From positions 1 through 27,283 of the forward strand of contig DHJF01000010.1 in assembly GCA_002404195.1 (NCBI GenBank): 27,283 bases of DNA, read 5' to 3'. Below are positions 22,394 through 27,283 of the stretch, one piece after another. The stretch's first letter is position 1. The number at the start of each line of letters is the position of its first letter. The stretch comes from Candidatus Saccharibacteria bacterium UBA4727. Lineage in GTDB: Bacteria > Patescibacteriota > Saccharimonadia > Saccharimonadales > Saccharimonadaceae. The notes under the pieces are model-generated. The model saw only the letters and a program-made list of their open reading frames with translations. It did no database searches and was not told the origin of the DNA. The translations under genes and the position numbers were made by a program.

Positions 22394-22505
22394 CTTTGTA
22401 ATACTGAAGTGCCCGGTAGCCCGCCCGGGCGGTGTCGAGTTTCTCCCAGGGGACAAGTTGTTTTGGTTTCGAACCGTATTGCCCGTCGGGATTTTCAAGG
22501 CGAAT
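22383..22505 (-). CDS. Candidate 40-codon small gene, possibly AUU-initiated
   Basis: Reading on the minus strand from ATT 22505: RLENPDGQYGSKPKQLVPWE and on through KLDTARAGYRALQYYKVRP to a stop at 22383. The composition is protein-like (Trp, Tyr and charged residues well spread). A textbook promoter sits just before it, and ATT is exactly 6 nt after TATAAT, the same distance as msrA, mutY and murC-type starts. There is no ATG, GTG or TTG start in frame (open from about 22553), so it is either a leaderless AUU start, a 3' remnant, or non-coding. It overlaps the trmB 3' end by 11 nt antisense. Unrecognised family. Confidence 0.35.
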   Translation of the reverse strand: MRLENPDGQYGSKPKQLVPWEKLDTARAGYRALQYYKVRP

Positions 22506-22511
22506 TGTCGT

Positions 22512-22539
22512 ATTATAAACTTGACGTATTAATGTGCAA
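22512..22539 (-). promoter_or_regulatory. Sigma70-type promoter in the HD-gene/trmB gap
   Basis: -35 TTGCAC (22534-22539), a 16-nt spacer and a perfect -10 TATAAT (22512-22517), reading toward trmB's 3' end. Nothing longer than 40 codons follows, so it drives a small gene, an RNA, or antisense to trmB. Confidence 0.65.
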
Positions 22540-22552
22540 GTATGAGCGGATT

Positions 22553-23161
22553 TTATTTATCAAACGCCATCGAAAATTGTTGATGAAGTAGTCTGCATGC
22601 TTCGACAATTTCGGGAAAGTCTGGGTATTTTTCAGCCAGGATAGTATCACGATGATTGGCGGTTTCAAGAAACTCTTCTGAGGTGTGAATGGCATAATCT
22701 TCATACATCGGTCGCAGGTTGCCACTCACGATATTTACAATGGCGGGTGTCATTTTATCGACAACTTTAACGAAGCGAGCTTCTGGTTCGTGTTGCTCTT
22801 CGTAGCGGGTCAACATCTCCACGGTATGGTTAGGTAGCTCAGCTTGTAGTTCGCGCAGTGCAGCGTGTTCGCGGACGATTTTTTCGTCGAGTTGTTCGGG
22901 GGTGGCGAGAAAGGTTGGTGTGTCGCCAACTTTGACCTCAACCAGGTCGTGCACGTTGGCAAATTCGGCGATTAAGCCAGTTTGCAATTCTGGATAATAA
23001 GCGGCAGCTAGTTCGCAGGCCACCAATGCTAGCAAATAACTGTGTTCCACGTCGCTTTCGTGTCGGTTGTCAGCCCAGCGGGGTACGCGTTCAACTCTCG
23101 CAAAATCTGCGACGAGCTGACCGAGTTGAATTCCAGTGTCTGCGATGATTTGAGCGGTCAC
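22553..23161 (-). CDS. HD-domain phosphohydrolase (YfbR-like 5'-nucleotidase)
   Basis: A 202-residue protein with the HD ligand set: His in SDVEHSYL (40), HD in NVHDLVE (71-72), and Asp in KVVDKMTP (135). Order and length match the YfbR/HDDC family, metal-dependent 5'-nucleotidases acting on deoxynucleoside monophosphates. It starts at GTG 23161, with a TATACT -10 box 11 nt upstream in the 21-nt gap after the murC-type gene, so it may have its own promoter as well as read-through. No terminator is seen after its stop. Nucleotide clean-up is the likely role; substrate is inferred. Confidence 0.8.
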   Translation of the reverse strand: MTAQIIADTGIQLGQLVADFARVERVPRWADNRHESDVEHSYLLALVACELAAAYYPELQTGLIAEFANVHDLVEVKVGDTPTFLATPEQLDEKIVREHAALRELQAELPNHTVEMLTRYEEQHEPEARFVKVVDKMTPAIVNIVSGNLRPMYEDYAIHTSEEFLETANHRDTILAEKYPDFPEIVEACRLLHQQFSMAFDK

Positions 23162-23182
23162 TTTACTAGCTTAGTATATCTG

Positions 23183-24841
23183 CTAATAAGTGGTCTGGTT
23201 GTAGGCTTCTAAGGCTCGGCGAGCCATGTCGGATAGTTGTATGTCATCAAGGTTCGATTGTGGATCAACTATAGCGTAGCCTGCACCTTCGTAGACTTCT
23301 AGCTTGGCGGTGTCTTGATTGTCGAGGGTGTAATAGGTGACCCATCGACTAGTACCGTCGTTCACTCGTGGTTGAAAAAGCGTCTTAAAATAGGCGAGCT
23401 GATCGTCGTTGAAAATAAGGTTGGTTTCTTCACGTAGCTCGCGGATAGCGGCATCGCGTGCGGATTCATTTTTTTCGACTGCGCCACCAAAGCCTGTAAT
23501 CATGCCAGGGTTATTGATGTCAGGCTTGTTATCACGTTGCTGCATGATAAAGTTGCCAGAAGTATCACGTACTAGGACGTTTGCCGTTTGTTTAATGCTG
23601 TTTTGTTGTCGCAGCCAACTATCAATCGCGCCAGCACCCATGCCTAGGACAAGATTGTTCTCATCGCGGGCTTTTTGAATGATATCCCAGAGTTCGTCGT
23701 CGAATTGGGCGAAATGCACCGCAGCTTTGTTGGTGATGTTCCAAGTCAGCTCTTCGGGCGTCAGAATCGGCAAGTTCGGATCTTCGCGTGATAAATACGT
23801 CGGTAGCCAGTAGATGTCGTCGGCCAGTTCAAATTGATCGATGTACTGATCTTTTATCTCGTGCTGACGGACGTTTTGGTGTGGCTGGTAGATGAGGACA
23901 ATGTGGTCGGACAGCTCACGCGCCAGTTGGAGGGTAGCGGCAATTTCCACCGGGTGATGGCCGTAATCACTGTATAAGTTGTCGGCGAGGCGCTCGAAGC
24001 GGCGATCAGTGCCCGGAAAGCTCTCTAGGGCAGACTGCGCGCCGTCAAGAGGGAGACCGAGGTATTCAACAGCTTTAAAAACGAGGGTGGCGTTGCGGCG
24101 ATTGTGGGCGCCGGCCAGTTTAATATCGCGGACTTCGTTGTCATCCAAAATCCAGCCATCTTTTGCAGTGGCGGCCAATGTATCACCGTCTTCTTTCCAC
24201 ATAATCGAGGTACTGGATTGGTCGATGAATTGACGGAAAGCAGCCGTATAGTCGGCCTCGGTAGGGTAGGTGTCGGGGTGGTCGTAGTCGACGGAGGTGA
24301 TGAGCGAAAGGTAGGGTGAAAAGTGAAGGAAATTGCGATCAAATTCGTCGCATTCGTAAATAAAATACTCACTACGGGGGTCGAATTTGCCACTCGGTCC
24401 AAAACTGAGTGTCGAACCAACCGAATAACTGACCGGAACGCCTAATTGCTGTAAGGTCCACACCATCATGCCAGTGGTAGTCGTTTTTCCATGGGTGCCG
24501 GCGATAGCGATTAATTGGAGGTTCTTTTCGGCGATAATATGCGCCAACAGTTCATCGCGTTTAGCGGTTTTAACGCCCAGCTGGCGAGCCAGCGCGAGCT
24601 CTGGGTGGTCAGCCGGCAGTGCGGCCGTGTACACGAACCAATCGAGGGGCTGTGTGGCATGAACTGATTGCAAGAAGCTGCCATCTTGACCAATAGTAAC
24701 ATCGATACCGCGCCCATGCAGCTTGCTTGTAATCAAGCTCTCGTGCTCGTCTGAACCGTGAACGGTATAACCGGCATCATGCGCAATTTCGGCCAAAGGC
24801 CCAATTCCGACGCCGCCAATGCCAGAGAAGTAGATATTCAT
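23183..24841 (-). CDS. murC: MurC-type Mur ligase fused to a Nudix hydrolase domain
   Basis: A 552-residue protein. Residues 1 to about 420 form a MurC/Mpl-type ligase: NAD-like N-domain with FSGIGGVGIGPLAEIAH, ATP loop GTHGKTTTT (115-123), YECDEFDRNF, SVDYDHPDTY, GAHNRRNA and SDYGHHPVEI. MurC adds L-Ala to UDP-MurNAc in peptidoglycan synthesis; Mpl adds a recycled tripeptide. Residues about 425-550 are a Nudix domain with GGAVEKNESARDAAIRELRE and the EE pair (Nudix box from 452; the last Gly is Asn). The ligase is shorter than usual (450-490). The fused domain may hydrolyse a nucleotide by-product or serve as a sanitising partner; this is inference. I choose ATG 24841 because TATACT is 6 nt upstream and homology starts there. 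Confidence 0.88.
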   Translation of the reverse strand: MNIYFSGIGGVGIGPLAEIAHDAGYTVHGSDEHESLITSKLHGRGIDVTIGQDGSFLQSVHATQPLDWFVYTAALPADHPELALARQLGVKTAKRDELLAHIIAEKNLQLIAIAGTHGKTTTTGMMVWTLQQLGVPVSYSVGSTLSFGPSGKFDPRSEYFIYECDEFDRNFLHFSPYLSLITSVDYDHPDTYPTEADYTAAFRQFIDQSSTSIMWKEDGDTLAATAKDGWILDDNEVRDIKLAGAHNRRNATLVFKAVEYLGLPLDGAQSALESFPGTDRRFERLADNLYSDYGHHPVEIAATLQLARELSDHIVLIYQPHQNVRQHEIKDQYIDQFELADDIYWLPTYLSREDPNLPILTPEELTWNITNKAAVHFAQFDDELWDIIQKARDENNLVLGMGAGAIDSWLRQQNSIKQTANVLVRDTSGNFIMQQRDNKPDINNPGMITGFGGAVEKNESARDAAIRELREETNLIFNDDQLAYFKTLFQPRVNDGTSRWVTYYTLDNQDTAKLEVYEGAGYAIVDPQSNLDDIQLSDMARRALEAYNQTTY

Positions 24842-24847
24842 GCTGCT

Positions 24848-24853
24848 AGTATA
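24848..24853 (-). promoter_or_regulatory. -10 box of the MurC-Nudix gene
   Basis: TATACT on the minus strand exactly 6 nt before the ATG, with no ribosome site. Confidence 0.6.
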
Positions 24854-24937
24854 CCACTCTCGTGCGCGTCTTTGCAGTAGCCTCACCAGATAAAAACTGC
24901 TATACTAACCACAAGCAATAAAACAACATAAACACTC

Positions 24938-26152
24938 ATGATTCGACAATTTTTTCATACGTTATTACTACGGCGCCACTTTTGGCGATACGCTACCTTT
25001 TCCGAGGTGGCGGAGTTGTATGCTTCGAGTATGCTGCGTAAGCTCGCGATTAATATTTCGGCAGCCTTTGTCTCGGTTTTTCTGTATCAAATTGGCTATA
25101 GTATCGTGTTCATCGCTACCTATTGGGCAATGTATTACTTTGTAAAGATTTTCATGGCCTTTCCGGCCGCACAGTATGCTTCGAAATTTGGACCAAAACA
25201 CGGTATCTTGCTGTCGAATTTACTCTACATTCCCGCTATGATTCTGTTTGTGTATGTCCCAGTATTTGGTATTCCGGCGCTGATCGCGACCAGCTTGTTG
25301 CAGGGCGCTTCGGCCACGCTCTATAACATTTGTTATTATATCAATTTCTCCAAGGTAAAAAGCGTCGAGCACGCTGGCAAAGAGCTCGCCTATATGAATA
25401 TTATTGAAAAGATTGCGACGGGGCTAAGCCCGCTGATCGGTGGTTTTTTGGCGTTTGTAGCGGGTCCACAGACGACGATGTGGGCGGCGGCTATTTTGTT
25501 TGCACTGGCGTCAATTCCGCTACTACGGACTGGTGAGCCACCCCGCTCGCGTCAAATGTTTGTATTTCGGGGTTTTCCGTGGCGCATGGTCTATCGGAGT
25601 CTGATTGCCGAGACAGGGGTTGGCTTTGACCTCCTGGCTTCTGGAACAGTTTGGTCGCTCTTGGTGTCGGTGGCAATTCTCGGGACAGGTCACAATGATG
25701 TCTATGCCAAGCTGGGTGCGCTCTTATCCGTCGTTCTGCTGGCAGCGATTGCTTCATCGTATGTTTTTGGGCGCTTAATCGATCGGCGTCGTGGCGGTGA
25801 ACTGATGTCTGTGTCGGTGATTGGCGACGCACTCGTCCACCTATCGCGACCATTCGTGAATAGTATTGGCGTGGTCCTTGGGGTGAATATTACCAATGAG
25901 GTGGCGACAACGGGCTACAACTTGGCATTTGTGCGTGGCATGTTCGATACAGCCGATTTATCGGGACACCGTATTACCTATGTTGCCTGTATTGAGGTGA
26001 TGGGGAATGTTGGCGCCGCCCTTGCCGGCGTGGCCTTTGTCATCTGCGTCATGCTGTTTGGTGACATTCAGGGTATGAGGAATTTCTTCTTCGTGGCCGC
26101 CGCCGCCGTGCTTATTATTGGTACGGCCAAGTTTCATCTCTACCGAAGATAA
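24938..26152 (+). CDS. Major facilitator superfamily transporter, unassigned family
   Basis: A 404-residue protein with about 12 hydrophobic segments in two six-helix halves and the usual central cytoplasmic loop (about residues 192-210, basic). The loop after helix 2 reads PAAQYASKFGPKHG, a weak form of MFS motif A; the equivalent in the second half is GRLIDRRRGGELM (about residues 275-287). N-terminus basic and cytoplasmic. Substrate unknown. The transcript has a leader of about 25 nt from TATACT (24901-24906) to ATG but no Shine-Dalgarno sequence. It is divergent from the MurC-Nudix gene, and a link to cell-wall precursors is possible but unsupported. Confidence 0.8.
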   Translation: MIRQFFHTLLLRRHFWRYATFSEVAELYASSMLRKLAINISAAFVSVFLYQIGYSIVFIATYWAMYYFVKIFMAFPAAQYASKFGPKHGILLSNLLYIPAMILFVYVPVFGIPALIATSLLQGASATLYNICYYINFSKVKSVEHAGKELAYMNIIEKIATGLSPLIGGFLAFVAGPQTTMWAAAILFALASIPLLRTGEPPRSRQMFVFRGFPWRMVYRSLIAETGVGFDLLASGTVWSLLVSVAILGTGHNDVYAKLGALLSVVLLAAIASSYVFGRLIDRRRGGELMSVSVIGDALVHLSRPFVNSIGVVLGVNITNEVATTGYNLAFVRGMFDTADLSGHRITYVACIEVMGNVGAALAGVAFVICVMLFGDIQGMRNFFFVAAAAVLIIGTAKFHLYRR

Positions 26153-26200
26153 CGCTCATGCTACAATGGAGACAGTATCACGAGGTGGGATATATTTTCA

Positions 26201-26830
26201 GTGGCAGACAAACGTCAAGTTAGGCAAACAATCAAGCAGTTGCAACGTATCAAAACGTGGCAGCTTATGGTAGTTTTGGTACTACTTTGCTTTGTGTCGG
26301 CCACTTTTTTGCGGCTCAACAACATTGGTATGAGTAACCGCCGCGACGCCGTATTGGCGGCTGATACGGCAGGTAATACCGCTGCTATGACCAGTCGGCT
26401 GTACGATTTACAACGATTTGTATCTGGTCACCTAAACACGGCAACAGGGGCCTTTTATCTGGAAGGTCAGTATAAGCGTGATGCCCAAAAAATTGTCGAT
26501 GCCGCCAGCAGTTATAACGACTCGAACGGCAATGTGAACGCCAAAGCTGAAGCAGTTTGTCGGCCGCAATATACGGTGTGGTCACCCGCCTATGTGCAGT
26601 GTTTTACAGATCAGCTCGCCCTGTATCCACCGTCGCCCGACCCCGCTCAGAACGTCAAATTACCGAGTCCCGATCTCTACCGTTACGACTTTATTGCACC
26701 TCTGTGGTCAGCCGATTTTGCAGGGTGGTCGGTGGCGGCTACGCTGGCCGTTGGTCTTGTGATTATTGTCCGTCTGGCAAGCCTTGGGGTGCTGCGTATT
26801 TTACTCCATCAGCATTATAAGGGTATATAA
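26201..26830 (+). CDS. Two-helix membrane protein with outer domain of unknown function
   Basis: A 209-residue protein: basic cytoplasmic start (1-18), helix 1 (about 20-38), an outer domain of about 130 residues, helix 2 (about 175-196), and a basic cytoplasmic tail. The outer domain has one helical half and a Pro-rich half with a Cys pair about 15 residues apart (VCRPQY and VQCFTD), a possible disulfide made by the DsbA-like protein at 12559. GTG start at 26201, with GAGGTGG about 12 nt upstream and a TACAAT box at 26163. No family recognised; the layout recurs in CPR envelopes. Confidence 0.65.
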   Translation: MADKRQVRQTIKQLQRIKTWQLMVVLVLLCFVSATFLRLNNIGMSNRRDAVLAADTAGNTAAMTSRLYDLQRFVSGHLNTATGAFYLEGQYKRDAQKIVDAASSYNDSNGNVNAKAEAVCRPQYTVWSPAYVQCFTDQLALYPPSPDPAQNVKLPSPDLYRYDFIAPLWSADFAGWSVAATLAVGLVIIVRLASLGVLRILLHQHYKGI

Positions 26831-26834
26831 ACTG

Positions 26835-26863
26835 TTGACACCGCGTGACAGAGGCGCTACTCT
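26835..26863 (+). promoter_or_regulatory. Sigma70-type promoter of the small conserved gene
   Basis: -35 TTGACA, a 17-nt spacer and -10 TACTCT (26858-26863). A leader of about 30 nt with AGGAGG (26883-26888) follows, so this gene is conventionally expressed, unlike most in the window. Confidence 0.7.
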
Positions 26864-26900
26864 AGCTCTTGTAAGAACTAATAGGAGGTTTTAAGAACTT

Positions 26901-27113
26901 ATGGCTTACAAGCACACAAACTCGAAGGGTATCACTTACTACTTGCACAAGACAGATGTCACACTGCGCGGTGGTAAACCACAAACAATTTACTTCTTTG
27001 CAAAGGTTGAGAAGAACGCCAAAGGTGTTCCAACTGATCTTCCAGAAGACCGCGAAGTAAAAGAAAATCCACGCAACGGATTTTTGACTATCAGCAAGAT
27101 CAAAAAAGACTAA
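26901..27113 (+). CDS. Small basic conserved protein of unknown function
   Basis: A 70-residue protein with a strongly basic, beta-rich pattern: KHTNSKGITYYLHKTDVTLR then GGKPQTIYFFAKVEKN and LPEDREVKENPRNGFLTISK. Similar 60-70 residue proteins (HK-x-x-G-x-x-Y, LRGG-x-x-Q-x-IY-F, LP-x-x-Y-x-V-x-E-N-x-R-x-G) recur across CPR genomes from my memory of the group; no function is established. A strong promoter, SD-led translation and high Lys content suggest high expression and a nucleic-acid or ribosome-associated role, which is inference. AGGAGG is 12 nt before the ATG. Confidence 0.75.
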   Translation: MAYKHTNSKGITYYLHKTDVTLRGGKPQTIYFFAKVEKNAKGVPTDLPEDREVKENPRNGFLTISKIKKD

Positions 27114-27131
27114 TTTTACTACACTTTAGCC

Positions 27132-27171
27132 TTGCACCATAAGCGCGTTTGATAGTATACTTCTATCAAAC
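27132..27171 (+). promoter_or_regulatory. Promoter with -10 box inside an inverted repeat
   Basis: -35 TTGCAC (27132-27137), an 18-nt spacer and -10 TATACT (27156-27161). The box sits in the 7-bp centre of the perfect 9-bp inverted repeat GTTTGATAG and CTATCAAAC (27147-27171). Classic repressor-operator placement. Confidence 0.6.
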
Positions 27172-27283
27172 AAACAGGTGCCAAACTAGCCTCAACGGAT
27201 GCGCAAATCGTCCCGAGGGGCTTTTTTGATGGGCAATGGGTCGACCCACTAAACATATAGGACACTTAGATCCAGTGTAGCAT
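27172..27283 (+). other. Leader region with a weak terminator-like element
   Basis: Downstream of the operator-type promoter: GCCTC (27189-27193) can pair imperfectly with GAGGGGC (27215-27221), followed by a six-T run, about 55 nt into the transcript. No gene starts before the window ends. It may be an attenuator or a short RNA. Confidence 0.35.

Overview
The window looks like chromosomal DNA of a Patescibacteria (CPR) bacterium, most likely a Saccharibacteria (TM7) relative. This is inference from content: small tightly packed genes, many short CPR-style membrane and secreted proteins, surface proteins with YNP-type and AGNATTG repeats, near-50% GC, standard stop codons (UGA is used as stop in ATGA overlaps), and promoters placed almost directly on start codons. 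No rRNA, tRNA, IS element or CRISPR array was seen.

Layout. (1) 1-4717, minus strand: an F1-type ATPase operon read as [c-like membrane protein]-atpF-atpH-atpA-atpG-atpD, with every junction overlapping and atpD cut by the window edge. No subunit a and no ordinary subunit c lie upstream. The atpE position is held by a 280-residue protein with a signal/anchor helix, a beta-rich extracytoplasmic domain and a C-terminal two-helix hairpin. That hairpin aligns without gaps to the subunit c loop and second helix, but has Leu where the ion-carrying Asp/Glu should be. This is the best candidate for an undescribed system: an F1 motor coupled to a non-translocating ring that carries domains outside the cell. 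(2) 4797-4968: a 43-codon prepilin-like gene with its own promoter and terminator. (3) 4981-9352: an SPW-type membrane protein diverges from a cluster of an anchored protein and two repeat-rich secreted or surface proteins. The divergent promoters carry two perfect TGTGA-N6-TCACA sites, and a Crp/Fnr-family regulator closes the cluster. (4) 9357-11377: an AbrB-like regulator and a DHA2 (EmrB/QacA-type) efflux pump. (5) 11412-12558: a broken corA gene followed by an orphan promoter-to-terminator unit. (6) 12559-18979: DsbA-like thiol oxidoreductase, CBS-pair protein, aspS, cupin, TM2 protein, YtxH-type protein pair, metallo-beta-lactamase-fold protein and msrA. (7) 19040-22505: an unusual MutY, two small envelope proteins, MscS, trmB and a candidate small gene. 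(8) 22553-27283: HD phosphohydrolase, a MurC-Nudix fusion, an MFS protein, two small conserved genes and a promoter with an operator-like inverted repeat.

Regulatory theme: at least ten genes have a TATAMT-type -10 box only 6-10 nt before the start codon and no Shine-Dalgarno sequence, which predicts leaderless mRNAs. Genes inside operons do carry GGAGG-type sites. Functions are read from motifs and family knowledge; no database search was run.
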